The translations under genes were made by a program, and so were the position numbers. A model generated the notes under the pieces. The model saw nothing but the letters and a program-made list of their open reading frames with translations. It searched no databases and was not told the DNA's origin. This document shows positions 46,976 through 57,723 of a stretch of 64,000 bases of DNA, piece by piece. How positions within the stretch are numbered: position 1 is the stretch's first letter; the number at the start of each line of letters is the position of its first letter. The DNA is from Symbiodinium natans. Its lineage: Eukaryota; Sar; Dinophyceae; Suessiales; Symbiodiniaceae. The stretch is taken from positions 539,967-603,966 of the forward strand of contig CAJNDS010002169.1 in the NCBI GenBank assembly GCA_905221605.1, read 5' to 3'.

Positions 46976-47470
46976 CTACACCATCTTGCAATGTTCAGAC
47001 AGTGCTTGTTACTTAAGGATTTTCGTTACGGCACGGCCTTGGCGTAGAGCTGCGCATGCGTCAACCTGGGCTTTCGACGGGTCACTGACAGATCTGAAAG
47101 GCACGCTCAAGCGTACGATCGTATTCTAAAGCGTATTGAAGTACACTTAAGTACGAGTATGTTAAGGATACTAATCGGAAGCGTAATAAAGTTTCTCAAG
47201 GTATGTTCAAGACAAAGGCGCATTGGGCTCACTGTGTTGCTGAGATGATGGCGTCTCACAACGTGCACAAGATAGTACAGGTCACACAGCTGTCAAACCT
47301 GGAGCGCTAGGCGCCCAAGCCCAGCAGACAAAATGCTACATGTAGCCAATACGGTCACTTCCGAAGATAGGAGTACCCCCTTAGAAACCCCACATAGAAA
47401 AGAATCCCCTTAAGAGGGACCCTCGAAAAGATTACTTGCGGAAACACCGAAAGACCTAGGGATACCAAGG

Positions 47471-48053
47471 CTTGCAGGCCCAGATGCAGGAATGCAGCAG
47501 CAGCCAGCACCGCTGAGCTGACCTGCTGCGCTTAAGGGATAGGGCTTTGGGGTTTTGGGGTTTGGGGTTGGGTTTTTTAGGTTAGCCGAAAGCCGGCTAG
47601 CACATGCAACAGCAGATAAGATGAGGGCGCCGCGTGGTAAAAGCAGTACGTCACGACGGATGCTCTCGAGGAAACTGTCCCGACGACAGCAGCAGCCACC
47701 TCTCAGACACGGGCGAAGGTCTGAATTCTCTGGCTGCCCTCCTAAACCCTAAGCCCTGAAGCACCAAAATCGCTACACCCAAACCCCTGCAATCCGAAAC
47801 CCCTAGAACTTGGGCTGTTCCCCCTCATACCAACAGTCCTGAATAGGGATTTTGTAAGGATTGCTAGTATAAGGGGGAACATCCTTACCTAGAACCCTAA
47901 ATCCTAAATCCTAAACCCTAAACCCTAAACCCTAAACCCCCCAAAATTTCCAGCAAAACCGGACGCTCCAGTCCAGGGCACCGCCGAGCCGGGGTTCATC
48001 AAAGCACCCGAGATGTTGCCCACCTCAGGCAGGAGATCCAAGGAATTCAGGGT

Positions 48054-48106
<53 letters not shown>

Positions 48107-51100
48107 GGTTTGGGGTTTAGGGTTTGGGGTTTAGGATTGGGGGTTGGGATTTGAGGTCTGGGGTTTCGAGTTTAGGGCTGATGGCACCCTGCAACATACG
48201 GGGCTTAGGCCTTCATCTGAGGTTCTAGAGGGTTCATAGGGTGGAGGGCTTATAGAGCTTGTAGGCTCTTTTCGTCAGCCCTTGGCCCCAGGGTGTTTCT
48301 AGGGGCGTTAATCATTTCGGGATTTAGGGCCTTTTTGGGTTGCGAGGGCCCTTTTTGATCCACACTTGGGGTGGCCCACAGACAAGACCGAAGCAAAACA
48401 AGAACATGGCAAAAGGCAAAAGCAGGCCGCTGAAGACCTGGCGTGCGTGCTTCTGAGCAAGTTCGGAAAAGCGCTATGCCCAAGCTTCACGCTGACAGCG
48501 TCGTTGCCACAACGACGGAGCCGTACCTGCGGAGGAACTCTTCGCAGCAGCCCTGTTCTTTCGCTCCACTGTTCACGAACTCGGCACCACAAAGTGAAAA
48601 GGGCACGCCAGTCCAGAGAGATTGTTCTGCTTTGACCTGCTCCACATGACAAACGTTCTGCGCATGTCCGCCGGCATGCAGACACTGATTCTACTGCGGG
48701 AACGCCACCTTGCACCATCCACCGGAAAGGTCGCGCTACTTGCAAGCACGACCTTTACCAGCAAACGGAGCTCAGGAACACCATCATGCCACATCCGAAG
48801 CTTGCTTTGGCCCTACTTGTCCGAATGAGGCAACATACTGCGGCGAACTTCAGCATGCACGGGCTGCGGCGTAGCACAAGAAGAAGGTGCCGAAAGCTTC
48901 AGCGATCATGACTTGACCTTGGCACAGTTTCTCGAACTGCAGCTCCCACGCAAGCTAAACGCCAACATGCAAGAGCGTTCTGAGCTAGTCGCCGGCCGTT
49001 GAATCCTGGGTGAATCGGTGACTTTCGGGACACGTGGAAGGCATCATCACCTTCCTTCAAGGCCTGTTACAGCCTCCGGCTTGTGAGGCCCGCGCCTGTC
49101 CAACCGGTGCAGCGAAGTTGTGGCCGCCTGTGTGCACCTGCCGCTCGAGCTTGTTTGATTGGGTTCGCGGGCTTCAGGCACTTGGTACATTCGCCCCAAC
49201 ACAGCTCAGGCACCATGCCAGCAACTGCCGCGGCGAGCATGGCTGCGAGCACCTCCGATGCAGGCACGCTGCAAGCTGGGTCCCGCCAACACTCGCGCCT
49301 CTTTACTGGCCTGGGCAGCAGTGTAGAAAAGGCCGAAGCCTCAAGATCATCGGATTGGCAGCAGACGTATGCTTCTCATGTCTAATGACCCCAATGCATC
49401 AAAGCCACGCAAGTCTCCGACGTCGTTTCCAAACCGTGCGGTGTTGAGCTCCTGTGGAGTTTGAGTTGCTCTCATTTTCCTGGTTTTAGGGTTGAAGGCC
49501 CTAGTAGTTTTTTAGGGTAGGTGGGTTCTTGGTCCCCTCTCTCAAAACATGTCCGTGCCTCCGCCGGGGTGCGACCACTCGCACGCACTGCCAGCGTCAC
49601 TGCTGGGTTGAAGTGCGCTCCCGACACGTCACGGAGGGCCTGGGAACCGTACGTCACAGAACTGTAGTTGCAAAACGAAGTTGCTTTTCATTATGAAGCG
49701 TTTCTGAAAATGCATGCATAGGGTTTTCAATTCAAGGTTTAGAAGGTTTAGGGTATAAGGTGTTTCGGAGTAGGTGGCGGGACTAGGGCATCATGGGCCC
49801 ATGAGGAGCAGCTCGAGCAACTCAGCACGCGATGTATTTTGCTTTCTGTCGCTCCATCAGCCGTCTGCATCCTGCGCAACGCAAACCTCAGATTGATTGG
49901 AATGAAGGGCCGCAACCCTACAAACCCTAGTTAAGGTTCTGTGTGTGCCAGTGTCTGAGATCCGATAAACGATGACGCGTCACTGCAGTCTTCCTCTTCT
50001 TGGCAGCACTGACCGCTGCCGGCACATCTTCGGCTGCCTTGCGACGGCCTCTCAAGACATTACGGCTTTTTCCGGTTTCAGGGTTTCACGCCGCGCGACA
50101 TCCCAGCTGCGCACCGTGACACGATGTCTGCAGGAGCCACGCACAAGGCCTGGAACTCTTTGTCCAGCACCCGCAACACACTCCTCCAGTACGCGAGCTC
50201 CTTCAAGAGCCCAGGACAGCATACTTGAGAGCAGGGCGAACGAAAGCTAGGGCGCAGGTGTGAAGACCGCGCTGCTCAGCCCTGAAATGATAAGTAAAAA
50301 TGCTGACCTAAGGGGGGGCGGGGGGGGGGGGGTCCTAAGGGGGGGGGGGGGGGGGAACCCCCCCCCCCCGGAACATGGGCCCCCCCCCCGCCGTAGGTCC
50401 CAGCCTCCAAGCATTTCTTGTGTTGTTACCCCCAAAGGGGGGGGGGGGGGGGGGGGGGCGCCCCCCCCCCCATGGCAGCTTAAACCTCCGATATATCGGA
50501 GATTAAGGCCCCTGAGTGCTGTTTGACCCAAGAACAAACTGGTAAACAAGAACTCCCGCAAGCTCCAAAGGAGCTAGCTTTCGTGATCATAATAGGATGT
50601 CACGACATGGGTCTTGCTCAACATAGGGGACCACCCCTCCCCCCCCATAAAAACGATCATCTCCCCAAAAAGGGTACCCCTGTTCTTGGCAAACCCCCTG
50701 TGATTTGCAGCCTGGCATTGAGGCCAAGGGCGCTGGCGCCGAGGCCTCGGCCGCCTCCACAACGTGGGGCTGCGGGGGAGTTGAGGGGTTCTAGGTTGGG
50801 ATGTTCCCACTTACACTAGCAGTCCTTAATAGGGATTATAGTACACCCTATTACAATCCGTATTAAGCACTGTTAGGAAAAGGGGGAACATCCCAAGTTT
50901 TAGGAGTTTAGGGGTTTGGGGGCTTTGGGGTTAAGGGGTCTAGAGGTTTTCGGATTAGACCACCATGACCCTCCCAGACCAGCAAACTCATGTCCCAAAG
51001 CCGCTATTGAGTCCAACCGAACTGTGTGCCTTTTCGAGGGGCGGGCGGGGGGGAGTAGGGATCAGAACATGGAAGTTTGTGAGGGGGTCCCCTGTTTTGC

Positions 51101-51327
51101 GGACCATGCCCCCAGGATCATGCTCCTCCACAGCTCTTGAGTTGGGAAGGGCCCTCGACTGAAGAACACCATGGCCTCTGCCTGTCGTTGTCTGCCTTCC
51201 CTCAAGAGGCCCCAGCTAAGGTAATTCAGGCCCACAATCTAGTGAGCTTTTCTTTGAAACCCAAACTCCCTGAACCCCCCTAAGCCCCCTAAGCCCCCTA
51301 ATTGAGCCCCCTTGCAAGCAAAACAAA

Positions 51328-51364
<37 letters not shown>

Positions 51365-54318
51365 ACTAAACCCTCAACATCCCTCAACATCCCCAAACCC
51401 TAAACCCCCTAAACCCCCCTAAACACCCTAAACCCTCAAAACATCCGTCAACATCATTCAACATCCCTCAACAACCCCCAAACCACCGCCTGTGGCAGCC
51501 GGGCCGGGGGCCGGCGGAAGACTGGTCGGCTGGGCACCGCTTCCGGAGACGCTTCCTGGCTTGGGCCCTCCCGAGCTTGCCGCTGCCGCCGCAGGGTCGC
51601 GAAAAGGTCCTTGGGAGCCAAATCGGTAGGGTTTAGGGTTTAAGGTTTAGGGTTTAGGGTTTAGGGTTTAGGGTTTAGGGTTTAGGGCTTAGGTTTTTTT
51701 ACAACCCCAATGACCTCTTTTAGATGTCTAGCGCTTGCTTGGGGTTCTTGTTGCCCAGGGTTTAGGGCTTAGGGCTTAGGGCTTAGGGCTTAGGGCTTAG
51801 GGCTTAGGGCTTAGGGCCTAGGGCTTAGGGCTTAGGGCTTAGGATTTAGGGTTTAGGGTTTAGGGTTTAGGGTTTAGGGTTTAGGGTTTAAGTTTAGGGT
51901 TTGGACTCCAAACGCCACGAGATCCTCTGGATGAGCAGATGGGCCGTTCTCTCAGCGATGGTGAGGGTACCCCCGAATTTCTAAGCCTTGCTGTCGTAAC
52001 TTCAGCAACCCAAAGGGCCGCCCCCAACAATTGAGCTGCCCGGACTAACCCTTGTGAAGCCAAGCCACGGCTGCAGCCTTTCGGTTGTCTTCCGAGCTGG
52101 TCGCTCGGGTTCCAGCGAGGCTGTGGAGTTGCCACTTCGACCTGGCTGCCGCCAGCTCGGGCCTCTGCGGCCAAGGCTTGCAGTAGCGGTAAGGCGACTT
52201 GCAGCTGGTCATGCCCCACTTTGGGGGGGTGTGCTTCTGACCCTATCTAGGATTCTTGCAACTTCAAGTAGGATGCCCTTATCAGCAGGCTTCTGAAACA
52301 GAACCCCCTCATCGAGAGAACCCCAATAGATGAATGAACCGCCACGATTAAAAGGCTGCGGAGGGCATCGCCAAGAGGCTGGGAAAGGTTCTTGAAGCGA
52401 GGGCCAAAGGAGCTACCACCAGGAAGAGCCGCTTCACCTTTCCGGACATGTTGGAACTTGCTTGTGTGCTTGTGATGCTTGAGCTTTGGACCTGAGACCG
52501 CCTGAGGGTATGCCGGGTATGCCGGGTATGCTTGCAACCTGCTGGGCCTTTTGCAGGTACGTAGAACATGCTTCCAGATTCCGCACAGCTGGCAGTGTGC
52601 CTTCGAAGATCCATGAACCGGGGCGTGCCCGCTGCAGCGACGTCTGACCCCGTCTCCCTGCCCAGCCTTCGCCCGCTGCGCTAAGCGCGCTCAGCACCTC
52701 CTCCGAGGCCGAAGTCGCAGCGGGAGCACCAGGCGGCAGCTCCTTGAAGCGAAGCCCTGGCAGACAACTTCCAAAAGTGGGTATGTGGGATTGCGATCAC
52801 AGACTGCTTGCGTGCCTGTTCGCTTCTTCTTCGGAGGACCTTGAGGACCTTCATTGTCCTCATCGTTCTCATCGACCTCATCCTCGCTTTCAGATGCTTC
52901 TGAGTCCACGAAATCCTCGTCCAAACTTGCAGCCGCCCTTGCAGTCGCTTCCTTGGAGACCTCAATTTCCTCCAGGGCGCCCTCCAAGCAGTATCTTCCG
53001 GATGTCGTCTTTCTCGGCTCCTCTGGCACCTCCTCTGCTACGGTCTCGGCAGTCTCGGAGGTGAGAGAAGGCCGGGTGATCTGGTCGAGCACCGCGGCCA
53101 GGTTCCCCGCGCGCTTGCCAAACTCGACGCTTTGCAGGCTGGCGCCAGCACCGGAGGCGACAAGTGGAGCCATGTCCTTGAGGTCCTTGAGGTCCTTCAG
53201 GTCCTTGAGAGGACTTCGCGAGACTTTCTTGGGCAGTGCTCGGGCGGGGCCGCGACCACGGCCGCGCCCTCGGCCACGCGCCCGGATGCGAAGTTGCTGC
53301 AACGCTTGCAGCGATTTGGTCTTTGGCCGGGGCTTGGGCTCTGCCACGGGCCTTGGGGAGACAGGGATCAAAGGAGGCATCTCTGGGTCTGTCCCACTGT
53401 CATCATCCGCTGACGCTGCGGCTGCCATGGCGTCTCTGCGTGTGAGGTTAGACCGTTCCCTACGGCCACGTCTATACGTCTAGGCGTCGTCTAGTCACTG
53501 CTGTGCAAGTGAATAGGAGAACCACCTCCCCACTTGCAACCTGTGAATCCTGCGAGCTAAAAGGGCCAATCACGCTCTTCGTTTCCTGATGCTGAGTCTT
53601 TTTTAAAGCTTCAAGGCAAACCTGATTTAGGCTCGTGCCAGTGCGACCACGCTGCGGACACTCCATGGGGGGGGGGGGCATGTGTCTGAGTCGCGATCCC
53701 TCGGTGTACCCACAAGCCCCAGAATTCCGAGAACTTTTTCCATGGGCTCCGGGCATAGACCATGGAAATCACCGCAGCAGCAGTCCCAAAGGCCTCGAGC
53801 ACCGGAGTGATGCTGAGGCTCCTTCTCCACTCCAGAAAACCCTTAACCTCAACCTTAAACCCACAAAACTCACAAAACCCACAAAACCCACAAAACCCAC
53901 AAAACCCACAAAACCCACAAAACCCACAAAACCCACAAAACCGACAAAACCCACAAAACCCACAAAACCCACAAAACCCCCCAAACCCCCCCAAACCCCC
54001 CCCCAAACCCCCCCAAACCGCCCCAAAACCCTTGGGAGGCACCTGTGGGCCCATGTCATTCTCTCGGACCTTCGTCATCTTTGAGCAAACCTCCGGCGAA
54101 GAGCAGCACACTTCCCCGAGCCCTACGGCCAACTACATGTCTTGAGCAGTTTCGGTGTTTGAAGGATCCCTTCTCGGGTAGCCCGCAGAAAAAGCAACCC
54201 AAGCAGAAGACCCAAACTTTGGAGAACTGACCAGAGGCATCGGGTCAGATGACCACACTGCCTGCGTCAGCACAACGAAGAAGGTGCCAGTGAACTCTGC
54301 GGCCAGGGGAGCGCTCTC
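47471..54318 (-). CDS. Aquaporin-like channel with NPA and NPG boxes (gene interrupted by a nested gene)
   Basis: Minus-strand exons give a major intrinsic protein in order. TM1: 54262-54318 (APLAAEFTGTFFVVLTQ). TM2: about 53755-53821 (SITPVLEAFGTAAAVISMVY). First NPA box: 49559-49639 (ALRDVSGAHFNPAVTLAV). TM3: 49214-49252 (VLAAMLAAAVAGM). TM4: about 48862-48936 (MIAEAFGTFFLCYAA). Second box: 47982-48023 (VGNISGALMNPGSA). A possible TM6: 47471-47522. TM2 and the first box join through a GC donor in phase 0 to read SMVYALRDVSGAHFNPAV, a normal aquaporin sequence, so these exons belong together although 4.1 kb apart. TM5 is not confidently placed. MIP proteins conduct water or small neutral solutes; NPG in place of the second NPA could change selectivity. 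Confidence 0.7.
47812..47885. mobile_element. MITE-like element, copy 4 (short)
   Basis: GGGCTGTTCCCCCTCATACC at the left and TATAAGGGGGAACATCC at the right, with GTCCTGAATAGGGATT inside. It is internally deleted relative to the other copies. Confidence 0.75.
47982..48023 (-). CDS. Aquaporin exon with second box, NPG
   Basis: 14 codons between CCTGAG|GTGGGC and a GT donor. NISGALMNPGSA aligns with the E-loop consensus around the second NPA, but Ala is replaced by Gly and the usual Arg two residues later is not present. Confidence 0.7.
48048..48145 (+). repeat. GGGTTGA then TTTAGGG/GGGGTTT tract
   Basis: Nine GGGTTGA units pass into GGGGTTTAGGGTTTG, just upstream (in transcription) of the NPG exon, inside the aquaporin intron. 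A CCCTAAA tract at about 47895-47940 lies on its other side. Confidence 0.9.
49559..49639 (-). CDS. Aquaporin exon with first NPA box
   Basis: 27 codons between CCCAG|GCC and GGCGGAG|GCACGG. The encoded SGAHFNPAVTLAV is the canonical B-loop half-helix of aquaporins. It joins TM3 at 49252 in phase 0. Confidence 0.85.
49900..53428 (-). CDS. RG-rich protein with CCHC zinc knuckle, apparently nested in the aquaporin intron
   Basis: Exon 1 (about 52743-53428) opens with ATG in a good context 8 bases after a possible trans-splice acceptor CACACGCAG, with an in-frame stop upstream. It encodes MAAAASADDDSGTDPEMPPL, an RGRGRGRGRG tract, four LKD repeats and an acidic DEDFVDSEASESEDEVDEND block. About 52539-52640 encodes HCQLCGIWKHVLRTC, exactly the C-x2-C-x4-H-x4-C zinc-knuckle spacing. 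Likely later exons: parts of 51881-52219, 51480-51620 (APKDLFATLRRQRQAREGP), about 50705-50760, about 50110-50240 (SVLRVLDKEFQALCVAPADI) and about 49900-50040 (VPAAVSAAKKRKTAVTRH). RG and CCHC modules suggest nucleic-acid binding, probably nuclear. Splicing beyond exon 1 is tentative. Confidence 0.55.
50310..50475. repeat. G and C homopolymer cluster
   Basis: Long G runs followed by long C runs, twice, able to fold back or form quadruplexes. Such runs are also prone to sequencing error, so lengths are unreliable. Confidence 0.8.
50798..50894. mobile_element. MITE-like element, copy 5
   Basis: GGGATGTTCCCACTTACACT at the left and AAAGGGGGAACATCCC at the right, with CAGTCCTTAATAGGGATTAT and ATCCGTATTAAGCACTG inside. 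No flanking target duplication is obvious by eye. Confidence 0.8.
51626..51900 (+). repeat. TTTAGGG and CTTAGGG arrays
   Basis: TTTAGGG units at 51626-51690, then GGGCTTA units (about 51757-51842) that turn back into GGGTTTA at 51843-51900. Confidence 0.9.
53866..54030. repeat. CACAAAACC tandem array grading into C-rich sequence
   Basis: About 14 copies of the 9-mer CACAAAACC followed by CCCCCAAACC units, in the intron between aquaporin TM1 and TM2. Long Gly-Phe-Cys frames here are artefacts. Confidence 0.9.
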
Positions 54319-54828
54319 CTCACCGGGAAAGAACGTGGACGATTACGCACTTTACATGTTCATGAGTAGCAAAAACAGATGAGGAGAATTATAAATGCCC
54401 TGCTTTTCACTCATGATAACTCTTTGTCGTGCCGGGCTGATACAAGAAGAGGCTGCAAGGCAGTGCCGCAATGTACAAGCAGCTTGCCAAGCTTGCTTTG
54501 CCAGTCGTGCTTCCCCGATCTCTCCTGGATGTTGTCCTGGTGCACAAACGAAGATGAAACAACTGAACGGACTGTTGCAAATTCACTGCGGGCCAGCCTC
54601 AGCCACTGGCACAAGGCTGTTGGCGAATTCCTCGACCGGAGGGATTACAGTCTTCCAGATACATCATCATACCGATAGCAGCGCACCCGAAATTGTAGCT
54701 TGTTACATTTCGTGGTAGCTCTGTTGCTTGCGCCTCCAACGTTGCAAGCAAACACAGCACTTCCATGGCAGCTTTCGAACCCTTGTACATCCTGAATCGA
54801 TTTGGGGAGCGGCTGGTAGGCAGCACAC

Positions 54829-54968
54829 ACTTGCAAACAGCCTGCGGTCGCACCACGCGGTAGGCGCCAGCTGCTAAGAAGGCACCCAACCTCAGGCTTG
54901 CAAATGCTTAAATGATGGATTATAAGCCATACTGAAAATGCTGTATGTTATATACTTGTATGTATGTA

Positions 54969-55004
<36 letters not shown>

Positions 55005-55112
55005 CCCGCAACCTTTAGGGTCTATTCTGTTTATCGGTATTTACGAGGGGTTTCAGAGGGAAACGGAGAAACCGAGATCATGGGGGGACCATATATATAT
55101 ATATACACACAG

Positions 55113-55144
<32 letters not shown>

Positions 55145-57723
55145 CAGTATATATTATACAATATCATATGAACGCCCACATGTGTGCTTATTTGAACTTA
55201 TATTTATCTTTGCTCTTCTTACACAATATGTGTATGCATACTTGAAGTATTTGAATTTACACCCATAGGCATATCTGCATTTGGTTTACACTTGTTTGTA
55301 ATGTGCGTGTTATATATTGTACTACAGATATACTTATTACAATTATTGTGTATAGAGTGAGCGAAACTTTTGCTTTTGCCATAAGACCGCTCCGGAAGCT
55401 GCACATGCAACAGCCCAGCATCTGGCAAGTCATAGAAGAAGTATCCCAAGCCTGTCGAAATGGGCCAAAATTGCAACAACTCTACTGGTAAAACTTTAAA
55501 AACAATTCACGTTTGCCCAGCCTTGCCCCAGGGAAACAGAATCGCTTTTCGCCCACACGATTAGGCCAATCGAAATGGCCGAGTTGCTGACCTGCACGGC
55601 ACACAACCAGAAGGACCACAACACAGCACGTCCAAGCAACTGATCCAGCACAGATGGTACCGGCTGAAACGATGCTGCTTGAAACAACACTGAGGGCAGC
55701 GCTGTCCTGCACACTCCTGAAGCAGCATTGTGGCTGGCCAGGTAACCTCAGGTGAAGCACCGGGCTCGTCCGAAGCTATGACCCGAGGCGACCTGGAGCC
55801 CTTGGAGAAGCTGCAGGAAGCACTTCTTGTCTTGGGCAAACTCCCGGCCAAGGCACAGAAGCCATATGAAAGTCCGACGAATCCTGAGGTAAAAAAAGCA
55901 GCAACTCCCTGAGGGCCCTGTGTGAAGACTCAGTGAGACTCCGAGGAATCCGAGGATTACGAGATAAGCCCTGTGCCATTTTGATCACCCTTGGGGTTGT
56001 TCTTGGTGGAGGCCGCGCAGTTGAGATACACGATGCCTTCTCAGAGCATCCCCCCATTTTCAACTCGCAGGTCGCCATGCAAGGAGCAACCACGGCGATG
56101 CCAGGGCGAGGGCACATCATCGCCGCAAAGGTTGTCTCAAGCAGGGCCACCTGTCAGAGAAGGATCGGAACAGGCGAGACAAAGGGGTGGTTTCCCAACC
56201 TGCGGCTCAGAAGCTTGCCTGGAACCAGTTGTGGCCGAGGATAGGGCCAAGTTGAAAATCCTTGCCGATGCCCGCCTCTGAACATGGAGGACTGTGAGCT
56301 GTACAGTATCTACTATATGATATATACATATACTATATCATATATACTATATCCGCCGACCCCAGCCAAGGGCGGCGTCAGTGAAGACCCACTGCTTTTT
56401 AGACCTTCCACCGCGCTTGCCGCTCCCACCCCCACCCCCACCCCACCCCGACTCCCACCCGCCCCCACCCGGCCAATGAAAAAATGATTGGGGCACACAG
56501 CCCTCCCGGCTCTCACCACCCTCCCCCCCCCCACCCCACCCCCACCACCCCCACCTCAATCCCCCCTTCCCTGCGCGCCCACCACCACACCCACCCCCCC
56601 CTCCTCAACCCCCCTCCCCCCCCTCCCATACTCCCTCACAATGAGACAATGATTTAAAGGGTTCTAGCACATCTCCCAACCCACCCCCAAACCCCCCCCC
56701 ACCCCCCCCCCCACCCCCCCACCCCCCCATCCTCCCGCACGAGTGAGACCGCTCCCACACCGCCCACCCCCACCCCCCCCACCCACCCCCCCCACACCCC
56801 CCCCCCAACCCCCCGTTTGTTCCAGCCACTCCCACCCCCACCCACCAACCCCCACCCCCCAAACCCCCCCCCCCCACCCCCCCCCCCACCTCCCACATGC
56901 CGCTTGAAATCCCCACCCTCCCCGCCCCCACAGTCCTGCTGCCTGCTTCATCACCCCGCTCACACTTGCAGTGCATGCCCAACCCTCGCGCCCCCACCGC
57001 CCCCAAAGACATGAATTTCGGGAAAATACAGATATAAAAAGATAAAAGATAACTAAAAGATATCTCCTTTATCTTTCGGTCTTCATGTTTACCAAAAACT
57101 CATTATATACTTTAAAAGACGATGTGTATAGATATTAATTATGCATAGAACTCATTCTTTTTAAATATTTTTTGCTACAGCCCTTAACTGGCTCTGCGGT
57201 TTGCCGGCCTGCCGCCCGCCCTCCTGTCTGGGGTCGGCGGCACTGGCGGTAGCCGTTAAATGTACATATAATCTACAATATACAATATATAAACTGCAAA
57301 CTCTCACCCCTCCTCCCCACCTTGCAGCACAATGCAACGGCAGTGATGGCTCCAAGGATCTGGGCCTTCTCGTTCGACGGAGCTTTGGGTTTAAAAGGAT
57401 GTTTTCGGGCTTTGGGCACACACACACACAGCACACCTCGGGCACATGGAAGCACAACTCAGGACCCGGGCAATGCACAGGAAACCTGCAGTGCGTATCC
57501 GCTGCCTCCCTGCCAGGGCTAGGGCAAGGCTCACGGACCTCGGAGCAGGAGAGCCTAAGGCTCCGAGGAGAGCCTAAGGGTTTAGGGTTTCGGGTTTAGG
57601 GTGTAGGGTTTAGGGTGTAGGGTTTAGGGTTTAGGGTTTAGGGTTTAGAGCTACACACACGAGCGCAGTCCCAGGCCGGGGCGGATTCAGGCTGGACCCA
57701 GTGATGTGCTTCGTCGCGGACAC
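54829..57723 (-). CDS. Second aquaporin-like gene, partial, with NPP first box
   Basis: Minus-strand pieces lie in aquaporin order. First box: 57661-57723 (VSATKHITGSSLNPPRPGTA). TM3: 57321-57365 (AQILGAITAVALCCK, GT donor). End of TM4 and loop: about 55989-56036 (IVYLNCAASTKNNPK). TM5: about 55545-55592 (VSNSAISIGLIVWAK). TM6: 54830-54890 (LGAFLAAGAYRVVRPQAVCK), with a possible C-terminal exon to about 54600. LNPP replaces the usual NPA. I found no second NPA box or TM1. It may be a divergent aquaporin or a decaying duplicate of the neighbour. Each piece is short, so this rests on the order of several weak matches. Confidence 0.5.
54970..55146. repeat. TA microsatellites
   Basis: Two TA runs (about 54970-54999 and 55092-55146) within AT-rich sequence between aquaporin-like exons; no exon seen between 54900 and 55540. 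Confidence 0.9.
56395..57005. repeat. C-rich CCCACC low-complexity block
   Basis: CCCACC, CCCCAC and C homopolymers dominate for about 600 bases. The Gly/Trp-rich minus-strand frames are compositional artefacts. Confidence 0.85.
57578..57652 (+). repeat. TTTAGGG / GTGTAGGG tract
   Basis: Mixed GGGTTTA and GGGTGTA units next to the NPP exon of the upstream aquaporin-like gene. Confidence 0.9.

Noticed and set aside
53611-54132. A 173-codon Gly-Phe-Cys repeat protein
   Set aside because: It comes from the CACAAAACC nonamer; only the TM2 exon inside this span is credible.
56605-57012. Gly/Trp-rich minus-strand protein
   Set aside because: C-rich low-complexity DNA gives this frame in all three phases.
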